From NCBI GenBank assembly GCA_041485885.1, contig JBGPKL010000044.1:1-33960 (forward strand): a stretch of DNA of 33,960 nucleotides, in the 5' to 3' direction. The translations under genes and the position numbers were made by a program. Positions 7,897 through 14,426 of this stretch are shown here, piece by piece. This DNA is from JACQFZ01 sp041485885. GTDB taxonomy: Bacteria > Pseudomonadota > Gammaproteobacteria > Acidiferrobacterales > Sulfurifustaceae. The stretch's first letter is position 1; the number at the start of each line of letters is the position of its first letter. The notes under the pieces were generated by a model. It made no database searches. It was not told the DNA's origin and saw only the letters and a program-made list of their open reading frames with translations.

Positions 7897-8112
7897 ATGA
7901 ACCATAGTCTTCTAGACGATTTTTGCAGGTCCCTAATTCTCGAGGCGGAGCAGGAATGCGCCGAGAGCGACCCCGGTCTGACCGACGCAGCGGCGATGGT
8001 GTTGGTGGGAGATGTGTATGCGCTGCTCGTGACGCACGGCGAGACATCGCTGGCGGACGAACGAAAGCCCATCGCGCGCGAAGACGACGGGTTGTCGCCG
8101 TTTATTCGATAG
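7897..8112 (+). CDS. Small acidic hypothetical protein behind a sigma-54 promoter
   Basis: A 71-residue acidic protein starting MNHSLLDDFCRSLILEAEQE; I do not recognise its family. It has no signal peptide, no membrane helix and no clear motif beyond a predicted helical N-terminal half rich in Glu and Asp. The case for it being real is positional: a consensus sigma-54 promoter lies 38 bp upstream on the same strand, leaving a leader of about 27 bases. Its stop overlaps the 3' end of the convergent sulfurtransferase gene by 11 bp. The ribosome binding site is weak (GGA at about -8). If real, it would be switched on by a nitrogen, motility or stress activator; that is inference. Confidence 0.5.
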   Translation: MNHSLLDDFCRSLILEAEQECAESDPGLTDAAAMVLVGDVYALLVTHGETSLADERKPIAREDDGLSPFIR

Positions 8113-8917
8113 GTGTGTCGGGCAGGTTGCCCCACTCGGACCAAGAGCCCGGATAAGCTTTGATCCTCGGATAGCCGAGGAGCTTCAATACCACATAGGT
8201 GTGCGCGGACCGGTGATGGGTCTGGCAATACGCAATCACTTCCTTGTCGGGCGTCACCCCCAATCCCTCCAAAGTCTGTTTCAGATCCGCCGTATCTTTC
8301 AGCCGCAAGTTACGCGACTGATCCATCGCGTCCGTCCAGTTAAAATTGACCGCCCCCGGTATGTGTCCGACGCGCGCGGCGCGCTTGGTGCGACCGGCAT
8401 ATTCATCGGGCGAGCGCGCGTCGAGCAGGATCACGCTCGGGTCCTTCAAGTGCGCCAAGATGTAGTCCTTGTCCACTTGCACGTCGCCGCGAATTTGCAC
8501 ACGATAGTCCGTCCGCTTGATCGGGCGCGTGCCCGCCTCCGTCGGATGCTGTCCCGCCATCCAGGCCTTTAGCCCTCCGTTCAGGAGCGATGCGCTTCGG
8601 TGGCCGATCGCATCCAGCGTCCAGAGCAAACGTGCCGCCCGCCCGTTTCCTTCGTCGTCGTAGGCGACGACGTGGTGATCGGGCGTCAATCCGATGGAGC
8701 TGAGCGTATCGCTCAACTGCTCAGGGCTCGGCAACACCGCCGCCGCGGGTGGCCGCGGAGCGACGATGCGACCGTAGTCGAGCGACACCGCTCCCGGGAC
8801 ATGCGCCCGCGCGTAAATGTGAGACGGGTTCAGATCGACGATACGCAAATCCGGTGCGCCCAGGTGGGCGGAGAGCTCCGCGGGTTCTACGAGCAATGGC
8901 AGATGGATAGCGGTCAT
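8102..8917 (-). CDS. Two-domain thiosulfate/mercaptopyruvate sulfurtransferase (rhodanese)
   Basis: A tandem-rhodanese sulfurtransferase of 271 residues that moves sulfane sulfur from thiosulfate or 3-mercaptopyruvate to a thiophilic acceptor. The N-terminal domain (about 8-125) keeps the LRIVDLNPSHIYARAHVPGA entry motif but lacks a catalytic cysteine. The C-terminal domain (about 145-270) has LLDARSPDEY, GHIPGAVN and the active-site loop AYCQTHHRSAHT with Cys231. The loop CQTHHRS differs from the classical CRKGVTA of rhodanese and CGSGVTA of mercaptopyruvate sulfurtransferase, so the preferred donor is uncertain. It is monocistronic on the minus strand, and its 3' end converges on the small ORF at 7897. 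Confidence 0.9.
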   Translation of the reverse strand: MTAIHLPLLVEPAELSAHLGAPDLRIVDLNPSHIYARAHVPGAVSLDYGRIVAPRPPAAAVLPSPEQLSDTLSSIGLTPDHHVVAYDDEGNGRAARLLWTLDAIGHRSASLLNGGLKAWMAGQHPTEAGTRPIKRTDYRVQIRGDVQVDKDYILAHLKDPSVILLDARSPDEYAGRTKRAARVGHIPGAVNFNWTDAMDQSRNLRLKDTADLKQTLEGLGVTPDKEVIAYCQTHHRSAHTYVVLKLLGYPRIKAYPGSWSEWGNLPDTPIE

Positions 8918-9040
8918 GGGGTGGCGGCGATGTAAGCGCTTATTGTAGCCGTCTCGAAGTCACAAGATAAACGTCGCGACGCACATAAAAAACAGAGTAA
9001 ACTACGGCGTCGATCTTATTTGGTGCGCATCAGCGCACAT

Positions 9041-9160
9041 CCTCTCCCTCTCCCTTTGGGAGGTGAGGCGGAGCCTTAGTGAATGTCCGGCGGACATTCA
9101 CGCCGCCGAACGGGCGTACCGATTTTGTGCGCCCCGGCGGGAACTGGGTGAGGGCCGATC
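9041..9160 (+). repeat. Two-hairpin intergenic repeat, copy 3 (divergent)
   Basis: It is framed by a pyrimidine tract (cctctccctctccc, 9041-9054) and a purine tract (about 9140-9155). The core shares aggYgaRgcggag-ctt with copies 1 and 2. Stem 1 (9079-9089 with 9091-9101) has a different sequence but is again perfectly paired over 11 bp. Stem 2 (9112-9119 with 9127-9134) pairs with one G-U. A separate small hairpin GTGCGC/GCGCAC lies at 9023-9038. The element ends about 15 bp before the queD start codon. Confidence 0.65.
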
Positions 9161-9174
9161 ATAGTTCGTAGCGC

Positions 9175-9534
9175 GTGGAAATATTCAAGATTTTCACCAT
9201 CGAGGCGGCGCATCGCCTGCCGCACGTTCCGGAAGCACACAAATGCCGGCGGCTCCATGGCCATTCCTTTAAAATCGAGGTGCGCGTGCGTGGCCAAGTC
9301 GCGCGCGACACCGGCTGGGTGCAGGACTTCGCCGAGTTGGCGGACGCGTTCGATCCGCTGTATCGGCAGCTCGATCACTACTATCTGAATGAAATCCCCG
9401 GCCTGGAAAATCCAACCAGCGAGAACTTGGCGAAATGGGTTTGGCAGCGGCTCAAACCCGCGTTGCCGATGCTTGCTGAAGTCATCGTGCATGAGACTTG
9501 CACGTCCGGGTGCAGTTACCGTGGCGAGAGTTAG
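9175..9534 (+). CDS. queD: 6-carboxy-5,6,7,8-tetrahydropterin synthase QueD
   Basis: QueD converts 7,8-dihydroneopterin triphosphate to 6-carboxytetrahydropterin, an early step to queuosine in tRNA. This 119-residue protein shows the zinc ligands His13 (EAAHRLP), His28 and His30 (CRRLHGHSF), the catalytic Cys24, the DF motif (Asp51), LDH (66-68) and the glutamate in VHET (Glu107). C-x3-HGH is the arrangement of QueD and PTPS enzymes. The start is a GTG at 9175 with MEIFKIFTIEAAHRL, the expected N-terminus. No other queuosine gene is adjacent. The 5' region is occupied by a structured repeat, which may affect expression. Confidence 0.93.
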   Translation: MEIFKIFTIEAAHRLPHVPEAHKCRRLHGHSFKIEVRVRGQVARDTGWVQDFAELADAFDPLYRQLDHYYLNEIPGLENPTSENLAKWVWQRLKPALPMLAEVIVHETCTSGCSYRGES

Positions 9535-9551
9535 CCGGCCGATGAAAAACT

Positions 9552-9574
9552 CGCGGCTTGCGGGGCAAGCCGCG
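9552..9574. other. Perfect 10-bp stem hairpin downstream of queD
   Basis: CGCGGCTTGC (9552-9561) and GCAAGCCGCG (9565-9574) are exact inverted repeats around a GGG loop. No T tract follows, so it is not a standard terminator by itself, but it should fold strongly in RNA and sits 17 bp after the queD stop. Confidence 0.7.
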
Positions 9575-9595
9575 GACATGTGCCGCGGCGCGATG

Positions 9596-9618
9596 AAAAA
9601 GTTCAGGACGGACTTTTT
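9596..9618 (+). terminator. Possible A/T-rich terminator hairpin
   Basis: AAAAAGTTC (9596-9604) pairs with GGACTTTTT (9610-9618) with one G-U and loop AGGAC, ending in a five-T run. The stem is AT-rich and weak, and it sits only 14 bp before the next start codon, so terminator function is uncertain. Confidence 0.3.
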
Positions 9619-9632
9619 GGTATAGAAGCGAC

Positions 9633-10304
9633 ATGGCTTCCGCTATAGATCAGCCCATCGAGTTGCAGACGGCCCGGAATCCGACGGCGGCGGTCATATG
9701 GCTGCACGGACTCGGCGCGGACGGAAACGATTTCGCCGGCATGGTTCCCGAGCTCGCGCTCCCGTCTTCGGCTGCCGTGCGTTTCGTATTCCCGCACGCG
9801 CCCATGCGGCCGGTGACGATCAACGGCGGCTACGTCATGCGCGCGTGGTACGACATTGCGCCGGGCGAGGGCGGGTTTCGGCAAAACGCCGAGCATATCG
9901 CCGAGTCGGTCGAGTCGGTGCACGCTATGATCAAGCAGGAAAGCAGCGGCGGTATCGCCGCCTCGCGCATCGTGGTCGCCGGCTTCTCGCAAGGCGGAGC
10001 CATCGCGCTGCATGCCGCGCTTCGCTGGCACCAGCGGTTGGGCGGTGCGATCGTGCTGTCGGCGCCCGCGCCGAATATCGACGAATTGCTGAAACAAGCA
10101 TCACCCGCCAATGCGGACTTGCCGATATTCTTGGCGCACGGTAAATACGATCCAATGGTGCCCTACGCTTACGGGGAGCGACTACGTGCCCAGCTCCGTG
10201 CGCACAACCGACCGGTCGAGTGGCATGCCTATGATGTCGAGCACGGGGTCAGTCTTGATGAAATCCAGGACATCGGCCGATTCCTCGCGACCGTGCTCGC
10301 GTGA
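9633..10304 (+). CDS. Carboxylesterase/phospholipase family hydrolase
   Basis: A 223-residue alpha/beta hydrolase of the phospholipase/carboxylesterase (YpfH, lysophospholipase-like) family. Family motifs are VIWLHGLGADGNDF (21-34), FVFPHAP (51-57), the AWYD segment (71-74), the nucleophile elbow GFSQGG with Ser119, Asp173 in GKYDPMVP, and His204 in EHGVSLDE. The His motif is HGVS rather than the common HSVC/HSMC, a conservative variant. No signal peptide is present. Such enzymes cleave short-chain esters or lysophospholipids; the physiological substrate here is unknown. It stands alone between queD and the ankyrin gene. Confidence 0.88.
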   Translation: MASAIDQPIELQTARNPTAAVIWLHGLGADGNDFAGMVPELALPSSAAVRFVFPHAPMRPVTINGGYVMRAWYDIAPGEGGFRQNAEHIAESVESVHAMIKQESSGGIAASRIVVAGFSQGGAIALHAALRWHQRLGGAIVLSAPAPNIDELLKQASPANADLPIFLAHGKYDPMVPYAYGERLRAQLRAHNRPVEWHAYDVEHGVSLDEIQDIGRFLATVLA

Positions 10305-10381
10305 TCGGTGCATGCAAAATGTTTCGAATCGCCTGTACAGTTCGGTATTCGCGTGTAGCCTATTAAGCAAGGGGGGAAACG

Positions 10382-11029
10382 ATGGTACTCCTGCGTGAAA
10401 CGCCGCGTGACTGGCTACTGGTCGCTCTAGTAGCTCTGCTCACCATTGGCGCCAATCTGCCGGCGGAGTGGACCGAGATCGTCAACATCGATCGGCGCAT
10501 CTTCATTGTCGGCCTGATAGCGGTCGTCGGCGTCGCGCTGGTGCGCTATCTCAAGTTCGCCCTGCTTCTGGTTGTCGTGTTCCTCGCCATCGGCGCGAAT
10601 TTGCCGACGGAGGTCGCGAAGGAATTCGGCGTCGACCCGCAGATCATGATGATCGTGCTCGTCGCCATGGTAATTGTTTCGCTTAGCAACAAGATTTGGA
10701 AATTGCCGACGGGCCTCGACAAGGGCGGCCGCCCGGCGAGCGCGCACGGAGCTGCCGCGCTTTTTAACGCGGTGCTGAAGGGCCGCATCATCGTCGTCCA
10801 GACGCTGCTCAAGCAGGGTGTCAACGTCAACACGCGCACCGTTAGCGGCAAGACGCCGCTCATGGCCGCCGCTTACAAAGGTTACAGCGATATCATTCAG
10901 CTGCTGGTCGAGCACGGCGCGGATGCAAGCCTGCGCGATGTGCGCGGCGAGACCGCACTGAAAATGGCGGAACGCGGCGGTTTCTCGCGCGCCGCGCAAG
11001 TGCTCAAGGCGGCGGGTGCCGCGGGGTGA
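10382..11029 (+). CDS. Membrane protein with duplicated N-terminal module and ankyrin repeats
   Basis: A 215-residue protein with a strong ribosome binding site (GGGGGG four bases before ATG). Residues 12-107 are hydrophobic and consist of two tandem copies of one module: residues 12-58 and 60-107 both contain IGANLPxE, then a polar stretch with Asp, then a second hydrophobic segment (GLIAVVGVAL versus VLVAMVIVSL). After a short basic linker come ankyrin repeats (about 124-213) with GKTPLMAAAYKGYSDIIQLL and GADASLRDVRGETALKMAE. Topology is probably four membrane segments with the ankyrin part exposed as a protein-binding platform. I do not recognise the membrane part. The adjacent thioredoxin-like gene starts 51 bp later and may be co-transcribed. 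Confidence 0.8.
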   Translation: MVLLRETPRDWLLVALVALLTIGANLPAEWTEIVNIDRRIFIVGLIAVVGVALVRYLKFALLLVVVFLAIGANLPTEVAKEFGVDPQIMMIVLVAMVIVSLSNKIWKLPTGLDKGGRPASAHGAAALFNAVLKGRIIVVQTLLKQGVNVNTRTVSGKTPLMAAAYKGYSDIIQLLVEHGADASLRDVRGETALKMAERGGFSRAAQVLKAAGAAG

Positions 11030-11080
11030 GGTTTGGGCTAGTCGAGCATCCATCTTGACGGCACGGACGCTCGCCCCCAT

Positions 11081-11998
11081 ATGAACGCGATGTCGTCGAA
11101 TCCCCAATCCTCGCGCGATTCGCCGTTCGTTGCGGACGTCAGCCGCGACGCCTTCACCGTGCAAGTCGTCGAGCGCTCTCACAAAACGCCGGTGCTGGTC
11201 GATTTCTGGGCGCCGTGGTGCGGACCATGTCGCATGCTCACGCCGGTGCTCGATAAGCTCGCCGGCGACTACCGCGGAAAGATGTTTCTCGCCAAGGTGA
11301 ATACCGACGTCGAACAAGAGTTGGCGACGCAATACCAAATACGAGGGATTCCCGCGGTCAAGCTGTTTCGCAACGGACAGGTGGCCGGGGAGTTTGTCGG
11401 CGTTCAGCCGGAATCGGCCGTGCGCGCGCTCATCGATCGCTTTATTCCGAGCGAGACCGACGCCGTCGTCGATCAGGCGAGCGTACTGGCACACGAGGGA
11501 AAAGTCGCGGAGGCGATCGCGCTATTGCGTCCGGCAATTGAGCGGGACGCGCGAAACGACCGGGCCAAGATCGAGCTTGCTCGACTGCTGTTGTCGCCGT
11601 TGCCGACCGGCGATCCGCCAGCGACGCGCGTCGAAGCGGTTCAAAAATTGCTCGACTCGCTGTCGGTGCGAATCGGTGCGGAGCCGGACGTCGAAGCGCT
11701 GCGGGCACGCCTCGATCTGGCGCGCATCGTTCTCGACGCTCCTCCACTCGAAGAGCTGGCGCGCACGGTCGCGGCGAACGCCGGCGACCCTCAGGCGCGC
11801 TACCAGCTCGCCGCGCGTCTCGCTCTCGAAGGTAAGTACGAACCGGCGATGGCGCAACTTTTGGAAATCGTGCAACGCGACCGCAAGTTTAAAGACGATG
11901 CCGCTCGCAAGGCCTTAATCGCGATGTTCAACGTGATCGGCGGCCGTGATCCGCTGGTGATGAAGTACCGCGCCATTTTGGCCCGAGCTATCAATTAG
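11081..11998 (+). CDS. cnoX: CnoX/YbbN-type thioredoxin-TPR chaperedoxin
   Basis: A 305-residue protein with an N-terminal thioredoxin domain (about 18-128) and a C-terminal TPR-like helical region (about 130-305), the architecture of CnoX (YbbN), which holds unfolded or oxidised proteins for GroEL/DnaK. Unlike the E. coli protein, which lacks a canonical CxxC, this one has the full active site WCGPC with Cys47 and Cys50, so it may also reduce disulfides, as Caulobacter CnoX does. There is no signal peptide, hence a cytosolic location. The first ATG (11081) and an in-frame ATG at 11090 are both possible starts. Confidence 0.88.
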   Translation: MNAMSSNPQSSRDSPFVADVSRDAFTVQVVERSHKTPVLVDFWAPWCGPCRMLTPVLDKLAGDYRGKMFLAKVNTDVEQELATQYQIRGIPAVKLFRNGQVAGEFVGVQPESAVRALIDRFIPSETDAVVDQASVLAHEGKVAEAIALLRPAIERDARNDRAKIELARLLLSPLPTGDPPATRVEAVQKLLDSLSVRIGAEPDVEALRARLDLARIVLDAPPLEELARTVAANAGDPQARYQLAARLALEGKYEPAMAQLLEIVQRDRKFKDDAARKALIAMFNVIGGRDPLVMKYRAILARAIN

Positions 11999-12058
11999 TA
12001 TCACAGATATTCTCAGAGCCCACGGATAGCATACGTGGGGATCCCCCGTGCGCTCCCG

Positions 12059-12182
12059 AGGGCGAGACGGAGTAGTCGCGGATACACTTTTAACGTGTGT
12101 TCGCGCCCGCGAGCGCCCGGACACGGATGTTCGGGCTGGGGTTGATCGGAGGCACTGGAACCGCGCCACGGACGGCAGCCAA
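12059..12182 (+). repeat. Two-hairpin intergenic repeat, copy 2
   Basis: This copy aligns with the element at 2468-2600 along its whole length. Stem 1 (12077-12087 with 12095-12105) pairs through two G-U or compensated positions. Stem 2 (12115-12123 with 12128-12136) pairs with one G-U around loop CGGA. The tail gccacggacggc recurs at 12165. A GGGGATCCCC palindrome lies just upstream at 12037-12046. The copy sits between the CnoX-like gene and the 3' end of tRNA-Glu. Confidence 0.75.
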
Positions 12183-12201
12183 ATTCTTTCAGGTCCGAGC
12201 A

Positions 12202-12277
12202 TGGCGCTCCCTAGGGGATTCGAACCCCTGTTACCGGCGTGAGAGGCCAGCGTCCTAGGCCACTAGACGAAGGGAGC
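12202..12277 (-). tRNA. tRNA-Glu (CUC anticodon)
   Basis: A 76-nt cloverleaf read on the minus strand. The acceptor arms GCTCCCT (12271-12277) and AGGGAGC (12206-12212) pair fully, followed by discriminator G and an encoded CCA (12202-12204). The D arm has the GTCTAGTGGCCTAGGAC of glutamate tRNAs. The anticodon stem CTGGC/GCCGG holds loop CTCTCAC with anticodon CUC (12241-12243). The T arm AGGGGTTCGAATCCCCT is standard. It reads GAG codons; a companion UUC isoacceptor must be elsewhere. Confidence 0.95.
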
Positions 12278-12307
12278 GGGTAATGCCACGGCGGGACGAG
12301 GCCATGT

Positions 12308-12335
12308 ATTATACGTCCCGGTTCAGTTTACACAA
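12308..12335 (-). promoter_or_regulatory. Sigma-70 promoter of tRNA-Glu
   Basis: On the minus strand a perfect -10 TATAAT (12308-12313) lies 16 bp after a -35 TTGTGT (12330-12335). Transcription would start near 12301, about 24 bases before the mature 5' end of the tRNA, in a GC-rich leader. Confidence 0.75.
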
Positions 12336-12391
12336 CCGCGTGTGCGCGACCGGACCGCATCATCAGGGGCGAGTGGCGTGGTTGAAACGGA

Positions 12392-12407
12392 GCGCCAGGC
12401 CTGGCGC
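12392..12407. promoter_or_regulatory. Perfect 16-bp palindrome upstream of pcnB
   Basis: GCGCCAGGCCTGGCGC is an exact palindrome. It lies between the divergent tRNA promoter and pcnB, inside the open frame upstream of the first usual pcnB start codon. It could be an operator for a dimeric regulator or a hairpin in the pcnB leader. Confidence 0.4.
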
Positions 12408-12475
12408 ACGAGTGTGTCGGTTTAGGTAAAGAAAAGATTAGCGAAGCCCTCATCATTCCGCGCGCGCAACATTCG

Positions 12476-13723
12476 TTGACCCGCGCGCGCATCAGCGATA
12501 ACGCGCTCAAAGTCCTCGGTCGTCTGAAGGAAGCGGGCTACGCCGGCCTGCTCGTCGGCGGTTGCGTGCGCGATCTGCTGCTCGGGCGCGAGCCGAAGGA
12601 TTTCGACGTCGTCACCGACGCGCGGCCGGAAGAGATCAAGAAAGTGTTTCACAGCGCGCGTCTCATCGGGCGGCGGTTTCGATTGGCGCATGTGCGCTTC
12701 GGGCGCGACGTCGTGGAAGTCGCGACGTTTCGCGCCGCGCCCGCGGCGGTCGATACCGGCGAAGCGCACGACAACAATATCTTCGGCACCCAAGAAGAGG
12801 ACGCGCGGCGGCGCGACTTCACGGTGAACGCCCTGTATTACGACGTCGCCGATGACAGTGTTATCGACTACGTCGGCGGCGTTGCCGATCTGAAGCTAGG
12901 ATTGCTGCGCATGATCGGTGATCCTGCGAGCCGTTATCGCGAGGATCCGGTGCGCATGCTGCGCGCCGTTCGCTTCGCCGCCAAGCTCGGTTTCAATATC
13001 GACCCGCACACCGCCGGCCCGATTCGCGAGTACGCGCCTCAGCTCTTGCAGGTACCGGCGGCGCGAATGTTCGAGGAAGTCCTGAAGTTGTTTCATGGAG
13101 GATATGCGGTTCAGACATACGAGCAGTTGCGAAACCACGATCTGTTTCGGTTTTTATTTCCATTGACGGAAGAAAGCCTGGCCCACGAACACGGCGGTTT
13201 TCCGCGCACGCTGGTTCCGCAGGCGCTCGCGAACACCGATGCGCGGGTGGCGGAAGGCAAGCCCGTGACACCGGCATTTTTGTTCGCCGCGTTGCTGTGG
13301 GAGCCGGTGCGGGTGAAGGCGGCGGCGCGAATGACGCACGGCATGGGCCCGCTCGAGGCGCTCGAGCGGGCGGCGGAGGAAGTCCTGCGCGAGCAGCTCA
13401 AACACGTGATGATTCCGCGCCGCTTCAGCGTGCCGATGCGCGAGATTTGGTCGATGCAGAATCGCTTGGAGCGGCGCGCCGGGCAGCAGCCGTTTCGCCT
13501 GCTCGAGCATAAACGATTCCGCGCGGCGTACGATTTTCTGGTGCTACGCGGGCAGAGCGGCGAGGTCGATGTCGAACTCGGCGAGTGGTGGACGCGCTTT
13601 CAACAGGTGCCCGACGGCGAACGGCGCGACATGGTCGCCGCGTTCGCGGGAAAAACGGGAACCGGAAAGAGACGCCGCCGGCGGCGGCGACGATCCTCCG
13701 CGCCGCAGACCGCGCCGCCGTGA
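12476..13723 (+). CDS. pcnB: Poly(A) polymerase I PcnB
   Basis: PcnB adds 3' poly(A) tails that promote RNA decay. The protein is a class II nucleotidyltransferase: LLVGGCVRDLLLG (25-37) and the catalytic aspartates DFDV (42 and 44), RRFRLAHVRFG, RRRDFTVNALYYD and the RNA-binding region REDPVRMLRAVRFAAKLGF. The C-terminus is a run of arginines, as in many PcnB proteins. The coordinate given starts at a TTG (12476). The conserved IIPRAQHS segment of PcnB lies in frame just upstream (from 12452), and no ATG, GTG or TTG occurs between the stop at 12383 and 12476, so the true start is probably a rare codon such as the ATT at 12437 or 12455. folK follows after 169 bp. Confidence 0.93.
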   Translation: MTRARISDNALKVLGRLKEAGYAGLLVGGCVRDLLLGREPKDFDVVTDARPEEIKKVFHSARLIGRRFRLAHVRFGRDVVEVATFRAAPAAVDTGEAHDNNIFGTQEEDARRRDFTVNALYYDVADDSVIDYVGGVADLKLGLLRMIGDPASRYREDPVRMLRAVRFAAKLGFNIDPHTAGPIREYAPQLLQVPAARMFEEVLKLFHGGYAVQTYEQLRNHDLFRFLFPLTEESLAHEHGGFPRTLVPQALANTDARVAEGKPVTPAFLFAALLWEPVRVKAAARMTHGMGPLEALERAAEEVLREQLKHVMIPRRFSVPMREIWSMQNRLERRAGQQPFRLLEHKRFRAAYDFLVLRGQSGEVDVELGEWWTRFQQVPDGERRDMVAAFAGKTGTGKRRRRRRRRSSAPQTAPP

Positions 13724-13892
13724 CGGCGGCTGAAGGCGCATACATGGGTTGCGACGTGTACCTTGCTTTTGTCGGAGGCGCTTGCTTCTCTCCGTCGTCT
13801 GGTTGAACGAGGTTGCGCGCGCAGCAGCAGAAGAAGCGCGGTGACACGGTCACAGGTTAGAATAACGCCTCGCAACCACTTCAAGAAGTCGC

Positions 13893-14426
13893 ATGATTCG
13901 GTCGATGCCAGCGCCGGCCCGCGTTTATATCGGGCTCGGAAGTAACCTCGACATGCCGGTGGAGCAAGTACGCCGCGGCATGACGGCACTGCGCCAGCTT
14001 CCCGAATCGCACGTCGTTCGATGCTCTGCGCTCTATCGCACCGCGCCGGTCGGCATCACGACGCAACCCGATTTCATTAACGCCGTCTGTGCCGTCGAGA
14101 GTCGGCTTGCCCCGGACGCGATGATGCGGCGCCTGCTTGCCATCGAGCACGCGCAAGGGCGCACGCGCGGGCCGATACCCGGCGGTCCGCGCACGCTCGA
14201 TCTGGATCTGCTGCTCTACGACGATCTCGAGTTTCGCTCGCCCGAGGTGACCCTACCTCATCCGCGGCTGCACGAGCGCGCGTTCGTGCTGTACCCGTTG
14301 TACGAAATCGCGCCCACGCTCTACGTTCCCGGTCGCGGCCCGATCGCCGAGTTGCTCGGTCGCTGCGAGAACCAAGGGGTCACGCGCATTTCCGAGAGCG
14401 ACGTAACGCATCCATCGACGTCATGA
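13893..14426 (+). CDS. folK: HPPK, 6-hydroxymethyl-dihydropterin pyrophosphokinase
   Basis: FolK transfers pyrophosphate from ATP to 6-hydroxymethyl-7,8-dihydropterin in folate synthesis. The protein has VYIGLGSNLD (11-20), the conserved SALYRTAPVG and TQPDFINAVC segments, and the catalytic GPRTLDLDLLLYDD with its magnesium-binding aspartates, followed by LPHPRLHERAFVLYPL. Length (177 or 173 residues) is normal. Starts at 13893 or the in-frame ATG at 13905 are both possible. The stop overlaps the next gene as ATGA, so translation is probably coupled. Confidence 0.95.
   Translation: MIRSMPAPARVYIGLGSNLDMPVEQVRRGMTALRQLPESHVVRCSALYRTAPVGITTQPDFINAVCAVESRLAPDAMMRRLLAIEHAQGRTRGPIPGGPRTLDLDLLLYDDLEFRSPEVTLPHPRLHERAFVLYPLYEIAPTLYVPGRGPIAELLGRCENQGVTRISESDVTHPSTS

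Noticed and set aside
10427..11494. A 355-codon open frame on the minus strand across the ankyrin and CnoX genes
   Set aside because: It spans two real genes and the gap between them in antisense, with no recognisable domain.
12048..12242. A 64-codon plus-strand open frame over the repeat and tRNA-Glu
   Set aside because: It covers a structured repeat and the antisense of a tRNA, so it is not a credible protein.
12001..12300. A CRISPR array or integration site next to tRNA-Glu
   Set aside because: There is only one copy of the repeat here, no regular spacers, no integrase gene and no duplicated tRNA end.
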